From Oxalobacter vibrioformis (GTDB lineage: Bacteria > Pseudomonadota > Gammaproteobacteria > Burkholderiales > Burkholderiaceae_D): 64,000 nucleotides of DNA. The stretch covers positions 1,178,001 to 1,242,000 of the forward strand of contig NZ_CP098242.1 in assembly GCF_027118995.1 (NCBI RefSeq), in the 5' to 3' direction. Within the stretch, counting starts at the first letter, position 1, and the number at the start of each line of letters is the position of its first letter. Positions 38,025 to 48,078 of the stretch are shown here, in pieces. Made by a program: the position numbers and the translations under genes. The notes under the pieces are model-generated. The model was not told where the DNA came from and ran no database searches. It was given only the letters and a program-made list of their open reading frames with translations.

Positions 38025-39838
38025 CAGAATGTAAACCCGAAAGAAAAGTGCACACGGAATTCCTGCGTCTCTTCCCCGTATGCCACATCAATACCCAGGG
38101 GACCGGCCGGGCTTCTCCATCGTGCACCGATACCATAACCGAATGCCGGGTCCAGATCGTTAAGATTGTCCGCCGCATTGCCCGCATCGACAAAAACAGC
38201 CGCGCCCCAGTTGCCATAAAAATAATACTGGTATTCCACGCTGCCCACCGCCAGGTAACGCCCTCCCACGGTGGCTCGCCCCTCCTTGACACCCAGGCTT
38301 TCAAAAGCATAGCCGCGCACTGACTGGTCACCACCGGTTCTGAACATCACGGTGGAAGGAATGCCTTCACGGGAACTGGACAAAACCGCCCCCATTTCTG
38401 TCCGTAACAACAGGCTTCCCTTTTCCCCGACGGGATGAATATAAGCCGCTTTGAGATAAGGCCGCAAAAAACTCCTGTCTGTCAGGACCGGCTCAACCGC
38501 AGCGCCAATCTGCGCCTGGACAGCATAGCCGCGTGTCGGATTAAGCCGGTTATTCAGTTCCCGCTTGATCACGCCATAAGTCAATGGCAAGGCTTCACTT
38601 TCCTTGTCGTCCGAGCCATTGACCCTGGTGTTTTCATTGAGATACTCCAGCATCACAAACTGTTCAAGCCGTGGTGTCCCCCAGGATGTTTTGCCAAAAA
38701 GGCTGATCAAACGCGTATCTTCACCCTGGATATCCGAGCGTTCATATTTACCGCCAATACTGTTGGTAAAACCGCCCTCGGTTTTCGGGAAATAAATCTC
38801 GGCATGCCCTGTCTGCTTCCGGGTTTCCAGTACCACCCCGCTTTTCAGGTTCCACTCCTGGCCGAAAAATTTAAGGTCATCGTAACTCAGGCTGAACCGG
38901 TTACCGGTATCAGTGCTGTAACCGACACCGATCGCCGCATGCCGCTTCTTGTTTTCGACAACACTCACTGTCACGGGTACTTCATCCAGCCCTGAATCCA
39001 CATCAGCGGTCACCTCAACAAAGCGAAAATACCCGGTATCCTGAAGATGGGTCTGCCAGTTGACCAGGGCCTTTTCGCGGTAAACCGCGCCCGGTTTGAC
39101 TGGACGCTCCCGCATAATGATGTCTTCGCTGTACCGACTCAGGCCGATGATTTTTATCTCGCCAAAGCGCACCGGCGTTCCACTGTCTATTTCCACCCGC
39201 AAAACCGCTGTGCGCGCTTCAGGATCAACCACCGCCTGTGAATCGGTTATGCGCGCTCTGGGATATCGCACCCGCATAACCTGACGCAAAAGTGCTGCCT
39301 TGGCGGCTTCCCAGTCAGCCTGTCTGAAGCGCATCCCCTCATGCAACACCCAGCGTTTTTTCAAATCACTCATCTGTGGTTTCTGTGACGCCTCCTGCAG
39401 GATAATAGCTCCGTCGAAGATGATATTCACCTCACTCACACGGACCGGTTCCCCGGGATCAACGGCGATATGAATCTGGAACGATTCACCGGCAGGCTCC
39501 ATCTTTGTATCAATAACCGGAGAAAAATAACCTTCCGTTTCCAGGAGTTTTTTGATTTCATCCGGTGTCTGACGATACAGTCGCCGCAACTGCGCGCGGT
39601 CAACCTTGTCATTGCCGCGCCAGCGCACCAGGGACAGATTTTCTTCCAAAATCTGCTGTATGTTATCCGGCGCATCAATCATCACGCCATATGCCGATAC
39701 CTCAGCATAAACCGGCGCAAGACAGGAAAATAAAAACGCAGCAAAAAAAACCTGCCATAATCTGAAAAGAATATGGAAGCCTCGGACACGTAACAGTCCC
39801 TCATGCGATTTCTGTGCGCTGGCGCGTTTTTTTGCCAT
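38024..39838 (-). CDS. tamA: Outer-membrane protein TamA (BamA/Omp85 family)
   Basis: A 604-residue Omp85 protein with a signal peptide ending near AYA/VYA at about residue 45, three POTRA domains (about 50-290) and a 16-strand barrel. The barrel contains the conserved VRGY motif (QSVRGYAFESLG) and ends FRVHFSFGFTF with a terminal Phe. The signal n-region is long (about 25 residues) and Lys/Arg-rich. It is divergent from queC. Confidence 0.94.
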   Translation of the reverse strand: MAKKRASAQKSHEGLLRVRGFHILFRLWQVFFAAFLFSCLAPVYAEVSAYGVMIDAPDNIQQILEENLSLVRWRGNDKVDRAQLRRLYRQTPDEIKKLLETEGYFSPVIDTKMEPAGESFQIHIAVDPGEPVRVSEVNIIFDGAIILQEASQKPQMSDLKKRWVLHEGMRFRQADWEAAKAALLRQVMRVRYPRARITDSQAVVDPEARTAVLRVEIDSGTPVRFGEIKIIGLSRYSEDIIMRERPVKPGAVYREKALVNWQTHLQDTGYFRFVEVTADVDSGLDEVPVTVSVVENKKRHAAIGVGYSTDTGNRFSLSYDDLKFFGQEWNLKSGVVLETRKQTGHAEIYFPKTEGGFTNSIGGKYERSDIQGEDTRLISLFGKTSWGTPRLEQFVMLEYLNENTRVNGSDDKESEALPLTYGVIKRELNNRLNPTRGYAVQAQIGAAVEPVLTDRSFLRPYLKAAYIHPVGEKGSLLLRTEMGAVLSSSREGIPSTVMFRTGGDQSVRGYAFESLGVKEGRATVGGRYLAVGSVEYQYYFYGNWGAAVFVDAGNAADNLNDLDPAFGYGIGARWRSPAGPLGIDVAYGEETQEFRVHFSFGFTF

Positions 39839-39859
39839 TCCCCGGTGTCGTTTTATAAT
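39832..39859 (+). promoter_or_regulatory. Predicted queC promoter
   Basis: TTGCCA and TATAAT, separated by 16 bp, overlap the start of the divergent tamA gene and predict a transcript beginning near 39866. That gives a leader of about 100 nt before queC. Confidence 0.6.
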
Positions 39860-39903
39860 TTATGAATTCAGGATACGATAATCACCAAGCTGTCATTATT
39901 GCT

Positions 39904-39938
39904 CAGTCCGCATTTCTGTGAAATCGAAATCCGGACTG
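39904..39938 (+). promoter_or_regulatory. Terminator-like hairpin in the queC leader
   Basis: CAGTCCG/CGGACTG and ATTTC/GAAAT stack into a 12-bp stem with one C-C mismatch and a 9-nt loop, followed by TTTCTGCTTTTTC. It lies between the predicted promoter and the queC start, so it can act as an attenuator. I could not match a known preQ1 aptamer to the sequence before it. Confidence 0.5.
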
Positions 39939-39969
39939 TTTCTGCTTTTTCACAAAAAACCGGCACATT

Positions 39970-40683
39970 ATGTCATCTCTCAATCACGCGCTTGTTCTGT
40001 TCAGCGGGGGACAGGACTCCACAACCTGCCTGGCCTGGGCCCTTGCCCACTATACACATGTAGAAACCATCGGATTTGATTACGGGCAGCGGCACCACAT
40101 CGAACTCGCCATGCGTCCAACCATTCTCTCCAGGCTGCGCACCCTTTCGGATGACTGGAATAACCGGCTAGGGATGGATCATGTCATCGATCTCTCGCTG
40201 ATTGCCAGTCTCTCGGATACCGCCATGACAACAGAAACGGAAATCCGATTTATGGAAAACGGGCTGCCCAATACCTTTGTTCCGGGACGCAACCTGCTTT
40301 TCATGATGGTCGCAGCCACACTGGGCTACCGCCGTAATCTGGACATCCTCGTGGGCGGCATGTGTGAAACCGATTCATCAGGATATCCGGATTGCCGGGA
40401 TGACACCATGAAAGCACTGCAATTGACCCTGAATCTGGGCATGGCAGGACAATTTCGCGTGGAAACCCCGCTGATGTGGAAAGACAAGGCCCAGACATGG
40501 CAACTGGCCAAAAATATCGGTGGCACGGCCCTTGTTGACCTGATCCGTGAAGAAACCCACACCTGCTACCTGGGTGAACGCGGCACATTGCACGACTGGG
40601 GACATGGTTGCGGAGCGTGCCCAGCCTGTGAACTGCGCAAAAGAGGTTATCGCATTTTCTCCGGTAATCCCGCCTCTGGTTGA
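39970..40683 (+). CDS. queC: 7-cyano-7-deazaguanine synthase
   Basis: QueC makes preQ0 from 7-carboxy-7-deazaguanine, ammonia and ATP, on the route to queuosine. The 237-residue protein has the PP-loop [24 protein letters not shown], and the zinc-binding cluster at the C-terminus ([15 protein letters not shown], with a further upstream Cys in HTCYLG). No queD, queE or queF is adjacent. Confidence 0.95.
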   Translation: MSSLNHALVLFSGGQDSTTCLAWALAHYTHVETIGFDYGQRHHIELAMRPTILSRLRTLSDDWNNRLGMDHVIDLSLIASLSDTAMTTETEIRFMENGLPNTFVPGRNLLFMMVAATLGYRRNLDILVGGMCETDSSGYPDCRDDTMKALQLTLNLGMAGQFRVETPLMWKDKAQTWQLAKNIGGTALVDLIREETHTCYLGERGTLHDWGHGCGACPACELRKRGYRIFSGNPASG

Positions 40684-40702
40684 AACAGGCGCTTTTCCAG
40701 TA

Positions 40703-40737
40703 AAAACGCGCACTTCCTGAAAGGAAAGTGCGCGTTT
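40703..40737. terminator. Bidirectional terminator between queC and phosphoketolase
   Basis: AAACGCGCACTT and AAGTGCGCGTTT form a long GC-rich stem with TT/AA-rich flanks on both strands, between two convergent genes. Confidence 0.88.
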
Positions 40738-40764
40738 GTTTGTTAATGACGAAAAACAGAACAA

Positions 40765-43167
40765 TCAGTCGTCAGTCCATTTCCAGTCACGAATCTCCGG
40801 CATATCCTCACCATACTGATGGACATATGCCTTATGCTCTAAAAGCCTGTCACGCAGGTACTGCTTGGTATAAGCCGTCCGTCCCGCAAGTTGTGGCAGC
40901 CGGTCGATCGTATCGCCCACCAGGTGGAAACGATCCAGGTCATTTAACACCACCATGTCAAACGGTGTGGTGGTGGTACCTTCTTCCTTGTAACCGCGAA
41001 CATGCAGATTCTTGTGGTTGGTCCGGCGGTAGGTCAGGCGGTGGATCAGCCAGGGATAGCCATGGTAGGCAAAGATAATCGGCTTGTCCGTCGTAAAGAG
41101 CGAATCAAAATCCTTGTCCGGCATGCCATTGGGATGCTCATTTGAAGGCTGCAACACCATCAGGTTAACAACGTTAACCACACGAATCTTCAACTCAGGG
41201 AATTGCTCGCGCAGAATCTTCACGGCCGCCAACGTTTCCATTGTCGGAATATCCCCACAGCAGGCCATGACCACATCAGGCTCACCGCCTTTGTCATTAC
41301 TGGCCCACTCCCATATACCTGCCCCGGCGGTGCAATGCTTGATGGCATCGTCCATGTTCAGGTACTGCAATGCCGGCTGTTTACCTGCCACAATCACATT
41401 AATGCGATGGCGGCTGCGCAGACAGTGATCCGTCACTGACAGGAGGGTATTGGCATCCGGTGGCAGATAGACACGGGTAATGTCCGCCTTCTTGTTCATC
41501 ACGATATCCATGAAACCCGGATTCTGGTGGCTCAACCCATTGTGATCCTGGCGCCATACGTGTGATGTCAGCAGGTAGTTAAGCGAAGCAACCGGACGAC
41601 GCCACGGAATATGGCGAGTCACCTCCAGCCATTTCGCATGCTGGTTGAACATGGAATCAATGATATGGATAAAGGCTTCATAACAGGAAAAGAAACCATG
41701 ACGCCCTGTCAGGATATAGCCCTCCAGCCAGCCCTCGCACTGATGCTCGGAAAGCATCTCCATGATGCGGCCATTATGTGAAATCTGGTAATCATCCGGC
41801 TTGATATCCGCTACCAGGCAGCGATCGGTTACTTCAAATACCGCGCCCCAGCGATTGGATTCGGTTTCATCCGGGCTGAATACACGGAAATTTCTGGCTT
41901 CCTCATTCAGTGTGATGACGTCACGGATCATGCGTCCCTGGATACGGGTCGCTTCGGCAACGGTTGCACCCGGATGGGGAACATCCACCGCATAATCCCG
42001 GAAATCCGGCATGCGCAGATCACGCAACAGGATACCGCCATTGGCATGGGGATTGGCGCCCATCCGGCGAATGCCTTTTGGCGCAAGCGCCTCAAGTTCG
42101 GGCAGGAAGCGGCCATCCTCATCAAAGAGTTCTTCCGGCTTGTAGCTTCTCATCCACTCTTCCAGGATTTTCAGGTGATCCAGATTGGTCTTGGTCTCGG
42201 ATACCGGCACCTGATGTGAGCGGAATGAGCCTTCATACTTCAGCCCGTCAATCACTTTCGGGCCGGTCCATCCCTTCGGCGTACGCATGACGATCATCGG
42301 CCAGACCGGGCGCTCTTTAAGACCATTGGCGCGGGCATCTGCCTGGATAGCCTTGATCTCGGCAATTGCCCTGTCCATGACAGCCGCCATCTGCTGATGC
42401 AGGGCCATGGTGTCACCATTCACCGAATCATAATCGACATAATAAGGCTTGTACCCGTATCCCCTGAACAGCATATCCAGCTCGTTATGCGGAATACGCG
42501 CCAGGACGGTTGGGCCTGCAATTTTCCCGTCATTCAAGTGAAGAATCGGCAACACCGCGCCATCATATTCGGGATTGAGAAATTTATTGGAGTGCCAGCT
42601 GGTTGCCAGCGGGCCGGTTTCCGCCTCACCGTCACCGACAACACAGGTGACAATCAGGTCAGGGTTATCAAAGGCCGCACCAAACGCATGCGACAGGCAG
42701 TAACCCAGCTCACCCCCTTCATTGATGGAACCCGGTGTTTCCGACGCCACATGGCTTGGTACACCGCCGGGGAAGGAGAATTGTGTAAACAGCTTTTTCA
42801 TTCCCTGTTCGTCCTGCGAAACATTGGGATAAAACTCGCTGTAACTGCCCTCAAGATAAGTGTGTGCGACAAGGCTTGGACCACCATGACCCGGTCCTGT
42901 AACATAAATCATGTCCAGATCGTGATTGTTGATCACCCGGTTTAAGTGGACATAAACAAAATTCAGGCCCGGTGAGGTACCCCAGTGACCCAGAAGCCTG
43001 GGTTTGACATGTTCCGGAGCCAGAGGAACGCGCAAAAGCGGGTTGTCGTAAAGATAAATCTGGCCGACTGACAGATAATTGGATGCACGGAAGTACGCAT
43101 CCATTTTTTGCAGCAGATCCGGAGACAGTGGTTTGGCATTCTGATCAATTTCCGCATTCATACCCAT
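40765..43167 (-). CDS. xfp: Phosphoketolase (xylulose 5-phosphate/fructose 6-phosphate)
   Basis: An 800-residue TPP-dependent enzyme. It has [29 protein letters not shown], the TPP motif [13 protein letters not shown], and C-terminal [14 protein letters not shown]. It converts xylulose 5-phosphate (and possibly fructose 6-phosphate) plus phosphate to acetyl phosphate and a sugar phosphate. ATG 43167 has AAAGGA 4-9 bp upstream; the longer reading is unsupported. No acetate kinase or transaldolase is adjacent. A well-formed promoter lies at 43304-43332, so it seems independently transcribed. Confidence 0.94.
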   Translation of the reverse strand: MGMNAEIDQNAKPLSPDLLQKMDAYFRASNYLSVGQIYLYDNPLLRVPLAPEHVKPRLLGHWGTSPGLNFVYVHLNRVINNHDLDMIYVTGPGHGGPSLVAHTYLEGSYSEFYPNVSQDEQGMKKLFTQFSFPGGVPSHVASETPGSINEGGELGYCLSHAFGAAFDNPDLIVTCVVGDGEAETGPLATSWHSNKFLNPEYDGAVLPILHLNDGKIAGPTVLARIPHNELDMLFRGYGYKPYYVDYDSVNGDTMALHQQMAAVMDRAIAEIKAIQADARANGLKERPVWPMIVMRTPKGWTGPKVIDGLKYEGSFRSHQVPVSETKTNLDHLKILEEWMRSYKPEELFDEDGRFLPELEALAPKGIRRMGANPHANGGILLRDLRMPDFRDYAVDVPHPGATVAEATRIQGRMIRDVITLNEEARNFRVFSPDETESNRWGAVFEVTDRCLVADIKPDDYQISHNGRIMEMLSEHQCEGWLEGYILTGRHGFFSCYEAFIHIIDSMFNQHAKWLEVTRHIPWRRPVASLNYLLTSHVWRQDHNGLSHQNPGFMDIVMNKKADITRVYLPPDANTLLSVTDHCLRSRHRINVIVAGKQPALQYLNMDDAIKHCTAGAGIWEWASNDKGGEPDVVMACCGDIPTMETLAAVKILREQFPELKIRVVNVVNLMVLQPSNEHPNGMPDKDFDSLFTTDKPIIFAYHGYPWLIHRLTYRRTNHKNLHVRGYKEEGTTTTPFDMVVLNDLDRFHLVGDTIDRLPQLAGRTAYTKQYLRDRLLEHKAYVHQYGEDMPEIRDWKWTDD

Positions 43168-43468
43168 AGTTTCCTTTCGTTCCTGGTGCCTGGTCTCCTG
43201 CATGCAACATTAAAACCAAAACAGCAATGTTCAGGCAATGGTGAATCGATGTCTCTTCGTATTGACAGACTGTAAACACAACGAAGTCATGCTTAGTGAA
43301 TTAATACTACACACTGGGATGTGATAAAGCAATGATAAAAATTGCCTCAAAGCATGAAAAGCCGGATAAAAAATGATTTCTCCCGTACTTCGTTTAGACG
43401 ACAGCCAAACAGCATCATGTCACAGGCAGGAATCCGTTCCCTGCGGCGGGTCAAGAAGGCATGAAATT
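43168..43468. other. Intergenic region between xfp and glmU
   Basis: About 300 bp hold the xfp promoter (43304-43332) and a leader of about 130 nt. The rest, on the glmU side, shows only a weak 7-bp hairpin near 43426-43446, without a T-run, and no coding character. Confidence 0.55.
43304..43332 (-). promoter_or_regulatory. Predicted xfp promoter
   Basis: On the minus strand TTGCTT and TAGTAT are separated by 17 bp; the predicted transcript starts near 43297, about 130 nt upstream of the xfp ATG. Confidence 0.55.
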
Positions 43469-44827
43469 TCAGGTTTTTGGTTTGGCCGGACGCTTCCAGT
43501 CTGAAATAAATGTCTGTTTGCTGCGGGATACAGTCAATGAGTGTGGCGGCGCATCTTTTGTCAGGGTGGTACCTGCCCCCACCGTTGCACCGGCCCCTAC
43601 CCTCACCGGCGCGACCAGTTCACAATTGGTGCCGATAAAGGCATCATCCTCAATAACGGTTTCATGCTTGTTGGCACCATCATAATTGCAGGTAATGGTG
43701 CCTGCGCCAATATTGACACGGCTGCCAACCGTCGAATCCCCGACATAGGCCAGATGGCTGGCCTTGCTTTGGGCCGCAACACGGCTGTTCTTGATCTCGA
43801 CAAAATTGCCGATATGGACTTCTTCGCCAAGATCCGCGCCCGGACGAAGGCGGGCATAAGGTCCGATAATGGAGTCCGCACCGATAACGGCTCCATCAAT
43901 ATGACAGAATGGGCGAATCTCCACGCCATCATTAATCGCAGACTCCCGGACATAGCAATTCGGACCGATGGAAACATTCTCACCCAGCACCACATTACCT
44001 TCAAAAACACAATTGACATCAATGAAGACATCCCGGCCACACTGCAGTGAGCCACGCACATCCAGACGCGAAGGATCTGCCAGCGTCACGCCCTGTTCCA
44101 TGAGGGCGTCAGCCACATTGCGCTGATGTATCCGCTCCAGTTCGGCAAGCTGTTTTTTGTTGTTGATCCCCAGAATTTCCCATACATGGTCAGGCTGGGC
44201 CGACATGACAGGCACGCCTTCTGCCACGGCTGCCGCCACGATATCCGTCAGGTAATATTCCTTCTGCGCATTGTCATTGGGAAGCGCGGCCAGCCATGCT
44301 TTCAGCTTTCCCGTCGGCACGATCATGATACCGGCATTGATTTCGCTGATTTTCAGCTCCGCCTCATTGGCATCTTTTTGCTCGACAATACGGGTAATTG
44401 CCCCGTTTTCCCGCACGATCCGGCCAAGCCCCGTCGGGTCCGGCAGATCGACTGTCAGAATCGCAAACCGGTCAGCTCCCGCTTCTGCCACCAGTTTTCT
44501 GAGTGTTGTCGCCGTAATCAGCGGCACATCCCCATAAAGAATCAGTGTTGGCTGTGATTCATCCAGATGAGGCAGCGCCTGCATTACCGCATGTCCCGTT
44601 CCCAATTGAGGCTCCTGCAAGGCAAAGTTAAGATCAGATGCCGGAAAAGCCTTGATCACCGCATCGCCGCCATGCCCGTAGACCACATTGATGCTTAAAG
44701 GAGAAAGAAGACGAGCCGTATCAATAACATGGCCTAAAAGCGGCTTGCCGGCCAGTTGGTGAAGCACCTTTGGCAGGCTGGAATGCATGCGTTTGCCCAT
44801 ACCTGCTGCGAGAATAACGACGTTCAT
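43469..44827 (-). CDS. glmU: Bifunctional UDP-N-acetylglucosamine pyrophosphorylase/glucosamine-1-phosphate acetyltransferase
   Basis: GlmU acetylates glucosamine 1-phosphate and uridylylates it to UDP-GlcNAc for cell-wall and LPS synthesis. The 452-residue protein begins [21 protein letters not shown] (uridylyltransferase). It continues to a left-handed beta-helix acetyltransferase domain with hexapeptide repeats and [20 protein letters not shown] 44827 gives the normal N-terminus; the frame remains open 43 codons upstream, but that extension has no family match. No glmS is adjacent. Confidence 0.97.
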   Translation of the reverse strand: MNVVILAAGMGKRMHSSLPKVLHQLAGKPLLGHVIDTARLLSPLSINVVYGHGGDAVIKAFPASDLNFALQEPQLGTGHAVMQALPHLDESQPTLILYGDVPLITATTLRKLVAEAGADRFAILTVDLPDPTGLGRIVRENGAITRIVEQKDANEAELKISEINAGIMIVPTGKLKAWLAALPNDNAQKEYYLTDIVAAAVAEGVPVMSAQPDHVWEILGINNKKQLAELERIHQRNVADALMEQGVTLADPSRLDVRGSLQCGRDVFIDVNCVFEGNVVLGENVSIGPNCYVRESAINDGVEIRPFCHIDGAVIGADSIIGPYARLRPGADLGEEVHIGNFVEIKNSRVAAQSKASHLAYVGDSTVGSRVNIGAGTITCNYDGANKHETVIEDDAFIGTNCELVAPVRVGAGATVGAGTTLTKDAPPHSLTVSRSKQTFISDWKRPAKPKT

Positions 44828-44901
44828 AGGAATACCGTGAAATAAAATCAATAAAATGCCATTCTGTAAAAAGCGGGTAATACTCCGCTCAAACGAAAGA
44901 C

Positions 44902-45390
44902 TCAGCTGTCTGTTTCGAAAACCCCTCTGGCACGGTCTTTTCTGACATCGTCCCACCTGAATAACCGGCCATTCATGGCGATATAGACATCCGGCTCAAG
45001 CAACCGGACCACACCAAAGGCATAGCCGAGATTGAAAAACGCATCGGACCCGGAAACGGCATAAGGAATCATGGCCCCAGTCAGCACGATTGTTTTTTCC
45101 AGTGATGCAAGGGCCAGCACCAGCGCGGTTTCCTGCATGGTGTCTGTTCCGTGGATAATCAGAATCCTGTCTTCCGGGGCCTGCTGGCAGGCATGAAGCA
45201 CACGCTCCCGATCCGTATCGGTCATATCCAGCGAATCAAGGAGCGGCAGGGCTTCAAAAACAAAAGGCGCATGAACACGCCCCTGTTCCAGCATCTGCGG
45301 GACCTGGCTTTTCTCAAAGCCCAGTGTCCCGTCAATGGGATTGTATTGCTTGTCAAAGGTACCACCGGTGGCAATGATACGTACAGCCAT
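44902..45390 (-). CDS. Single-domain asparaginase-family protein
   Basis: A 162-residue protein that matches only the N-terminal domain of L-asparaginases (normally about 330 residues). The catalytic set is present: Thr in ATGGTFDKQ, Thr-Asp in [12 protein letters not shown] and Lys in [10 protein letters not shown]. It ends at a proper stop codon after RGVFETDS, with no asparaginase C-terminal domain after it. Short stand-alone members of this domain family exist in proteobacteria. Amide hydrolysis is plausible, but the substrate is open. It lies between glmU and an unknown gene. Confidence 0.85.
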   Translation of the reverse strand: MAVRIIATGGTFDKQYNPIDGTLGFEKSQVPQMLEQGRVHAPFVFEALPLLDSLDMTDTDRERVLHACQQAPEDRILIIHGTDTMQETALVLALASLEKTIVLTGAMIPYAVSGSDAFFNLGYAFGVVRLLEPDVYIAMNGRLFRWDDVRKDRARGVFETDS

Positions 45391-45413
45391 AGAGAACCTT
45401 TCGTCAGCAGGCG

Positions 45414-46142
45414 TTAAACAAGAAAGAAATGCTGGCCGGAAAAACTCGCTTTCTGGAACAGCCTTTTCCAGCCGGGGGGCCAGGGCAATGCCGGCCCAGC
45501 ATACCCGGGCAGGCTCTGCCTGACAGGATGGACAGGAACCGACTCCGGGAAGATGACGCCGTCACCAGGAATCGCATTGAGGCTATACATATAGCCCGGT
45601 AACAGCATATCGCAAACTGCCGCAAACCAGACGGCATGCTCTTCATCCTCTCCCAGCGCCTGGGCCAGTCCTTCTGGGTCAAACCGCGCAAGCGCCTCAA
45701 TGAGTTCTTCGGTTGTCGCGCCAGGCAGATCCCCCCATCCCATCACCGGATTGAAAATATAGTCTCCCCCGGAGCCATACCAGCCTTCACGCCAGGGACG
45801 CTGCACCCAGTTGCGCGTGCCGGTAAATAAATGCCAGCGCCAGTGCATCCCGGAAGGCTGCGGCCAGGAATGGAGATAAAGGCGCTGGTACCCGGCGGTG
45901 TGCAACTGTCTGACCATATCCATCAGGCGCGCATGCGGCATGCGGTCCGGCGCTTCCCGGCGAAAAAGGATTGGCTCACCATCGGCATGCTGTACCTCAT
46001 CCGTTGAGAGATTTAAGTCCAGGCATTTCCGTTCGCTGCCAAAACGGGCGGAGACCCAGCCTGTCAGCAGGTTGACGGCTGTCAGCACACCATAGCCGCG
46101 ATGGCGATGGAAAATAACAGTGCCTGGCGCAATGGGTTTCAT
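45414..46142 (-). CDS. Uncharacterised conserved-looking protein (242 aa)
   Basis: I do not recognise this protein. It has no signal peptide or membrane segment. It is rich in Trp, Gly and Pro, with an N-terminal beta-rich part (GTVIFHRHRGYGVLTAVN) that resembles a small SH3-like or CarD-like barrel. A Trp-dense middle (WRWHLFTGTRNWVQRPWREGWYGSG) and an acidic helix (TTEELIEALARFDPEGL) follow. Codon use matches its neighbours. It sits between rbgA and the asparaginase-domain gene on the same strand, 23 bp from the latter, so they are probably co-transcribed. Confidence 0.7.
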   Translation of the reverse strand: MKPIAPGTVIFHRHRGYGVLTAVNLLTGWVSARFGSERKCLDLNLSTDEVQHADGEPILFRREAPDRMPHARLMDMVRQLHTAGYQRLYLHSWPQPSGMHWRWHLFTGTRNWVQRPWREGWYGSGGDYIFNPVMGWGDLPGATTEELIEALARFDPEGLAQALGEDEEHAVWFAAVCDMLLPGYMYSLNAIPGDGVIFPESVPVHPVRQSLPGYAGPALPWPPGWKRLFQKASFSGQHFFLV

Positions 46143-46198
46143 ACAATCTCTGAATGAAAAGAAGTTATTTTATCCTGTACCGACACTTTTGTGCCCTT

Positions 46199-47128
46199 TC
46201 AATCCGCAAGGTTCCCGGAGAGTGCCTTTTGTTCCCGCGCACTCCTCTCTTTTTCCTGTTCTGCGTCAAATGCGGTCATCATGGCGTTTCTGGTTTCCGG
46301 TGACTCCAGGCTGATGCGCCCCAGCGCCCCGCTGCGATAGTCATTCAGTAAAACGTGGGATGCTTTTTCCACATCCGCATCCCCGCCTTTCACCCGAAAA
46401 CCCCTTCTTTTCGCGACGCCTTCAACCACATCAAAACCATCCGCTCCCGCGGTTTCCATCCCGTAACGTGCCGCCAGCAATGCCGGATAACGGGCCAGCA
46501 ATATCTCTGCCAGAAAAACCGCCACTTCCTCCTCAATCAGGGCATTGACACCAACCGCATGGCTGGCTGCCAGCATCAGCCCATCACTGGGATAATGGAT
46601 TTTCGGCCAAAGCATCCCCGGCGTATCGATCAGGATCATCCCCTTGTTCAAATACAGGCGCTGCTGGGACTTTGTAACCGCAGGCACATCGCCCACAGCA
46701 GCGACCCTGCGTTTCAGCAGCATGTTCATCAGGGTGGATTTGCCCACATTCGGAATCCCCATGATCATCATGCGAAGCGGCTTGGATGCCTCCCCCCGGT
46801 TTGGCACAATTTCCTGGCAAAGCGCAGGGATTCTTGCAACCTCTGCCGGATTTTTCGTACTGATTGCCACGGCATGGGTCTGGTTTTCTTTTTCAAAAAA
46901 AGCAATCCACTCCTTCGTGACGGCGGGATCAGCAAGATCGCTCTTATTCAGGATTTTCAGAGACGGGCGCTGCCGGAAAAGGCGCAGCTCTTCCACCATC
47001 GGGTTACAGCTTGCCCTGGGAATACGGGCATCCAGCACCTCGATTACCAGGTCGGTTGTTTTCATGGTTTCCGCCGCTTTTTTGCGAGCGGCGTTCATGT
47101 GCCCGGGAAACCATTGTATCGATGACAT
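46199..47128 (-). CDS. rbgA: Ribosome biogenesis GTPase YlqF/RbgA
   Basis: A 309-residue circularly permuted GTPase: G4 (LNKSDLADP) precedes G1 (GIPNVGKSTLMN), then G3 (DTPGMLWP). It starts SSIQWFPGHMNAARKKAAE, the RbgA/YlqF signature. RbgA promotes late 50S subunit assembly in Firmicutes; the proteobacterial relatives are less studied. It starts 2 bp after the upstream histone-deacetylase-like gene and is probably translated with it. Confidence 0.92.
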   Translation of the reverse strand: MSSIQWFPGHMNAARKKAAETMKTTDLVIEVLDARIPRASCNPMVEELRLFRQRPSLKILNKSDLADPAVTKEWIAFFEKENQTHAVAISTKNPAEVARIPALCQEIVPNRGEASKPLRMMIMGIPNVGKSTLMNMLLKRRVAAVGDVPAVTKSQQRLYLNKGMILIDTPGMLWPKIHYPSDGLMLAASHAVGVNALIEEEVAVFLAEILLARYPALLAARYGMETAGADGFDVVEGVAKRRGFRVKGGDADVEKASHVLLNDYRSGALGRISLESPETRNAMMTAFDAEQEKERSAREQKALSGNLAD

Positions 47129-47130
47129 GG

Positions 47131-48063
47131 TTATCCCCGTTCCAGTCCGGCCAGCGTCCGGATATGAGCAACGGCACTGGCTGCCAGCGCCTCCAGATTG
47201 TAGCCCCCTTCCATGAAGCTGACGATACGTCCTTTTGCATGTTCATTGGCCACATCCATGATCTGCCGGGTAATCCAGGCATAATCATCTTCAACCAGTT
47301 GCATCCCGCCCAGCGGATCATCTTTGTGCGCATCAAAACCCGCAGAAATAAAGATCATCTCCGGACGGTGCTCGTGCAGGGCGGGCAACCACTTGTCCGT
47401 CACCACCTGCCGGATCACCGTGCCATCGGTTCCTGACGGCACCCCCACATTGACCATATGCTTGCGCTGGCGTTCATTGCCGGAAAAAGGATAAAGGTAT
47501 TCCTGGTAATAGCTCACCATCATCACCCGCGGCTCATGGGCAAAAATGGCTTCTGTCCCATTACCATGATGCACATCCGTATCGACGATGGCGACACGTT
47601 CAAGGCCATGCACCTTGATTGCCCGCATTGCCGCAACGGCAACATTATTAAAAACACAAAATCCCATGGCTTCGCTGGCAGTGGAATGATGCCCTATCGG
47701 CCGCACCAGACAAAACGCATTATCGATTTCTCCCTTCAGCACCGCATCAGTTGCCGCTACTGCCGCGCCCGTGGAGCGTAAGGCGGCCTTCCAGCTGTAG
47801 GCATTTAACAACGTGCCGCTCAAGGGATAATATTCTCCCTCTTCCGGGATGTTGTCCCTGGCGTCCGAAATCATATCCGCCACATGCGCCCTGGCTATAT
47901 CTTCCACAGCAGCTTCTGGCGCTTCCCTGAAATCAAGATACTGCACTGTTCCGCTGGAAACCAGCATATCCTGGATAGCATGGATTCTGGCCGGCTTTTC
48001 CGGATGGTATTCGCCCATTTCATGTTTGAGGCAAAGTGGATGCGTGTATAAGGCTGTTGTCAT
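47131..48063 (-). CDS. Histone-deacetylase-superfamily amidohydrolase (copy 1)
   Basis: A 310-residue class II-type deacetylase with the tandem His pair RPIGHHSTASEAMGFCVFNN, the zinc ligands in IVDTDVHHGNGTEAIF and SAGFDAHKDDPLGGM. In bacteria such enzymes deacetylate polyamines, acetoin-related targets or protein lysines; the target here is unknown. A close paralogue of the same length lies immediately upstream (48079-49011) with a 15-bp gap. RbgA follows after 2 bp. Confidence 0.9.
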   Translation of the reverse strand: MTTALYTHPLCLKHEMGEYHPEKPARIHAIQDMLVSSGTVQYLDFREAPEAAVEDIARAHVADMISDARDNIPEEGEYYPLSGTLLNAYSWKAALRSTGAAVAATDAVLKGEIDNAFCLVRPIGHHSTASEAMGFCVFNNVAVAAMRAIKVHGLERVAIVDTDVHHGNGTEAIFAHEPRVMMVSYYQEYLYPFSGNERQRKHMVNVGVPSGTDGTVIRQVVTDKWLPALHEHRPEMIFISAGFDAHKDDPLGGMQLVEDDYAWITRQIMDVANEHAKGRIVSFMEGGYNLEALAASAVAHIRTLAGLERG

Positions 48064-48078
48064 AAAGTGACTCCCAAA

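Noticed and set aside
39866..39969. Known preQ1 riboswitch before queC
   Set aside because: The hairpin and T-tail are there, but the consensus loop and A-rich tail of the known preQ1 classes do not fit, so I list it only as an unclassified leader.
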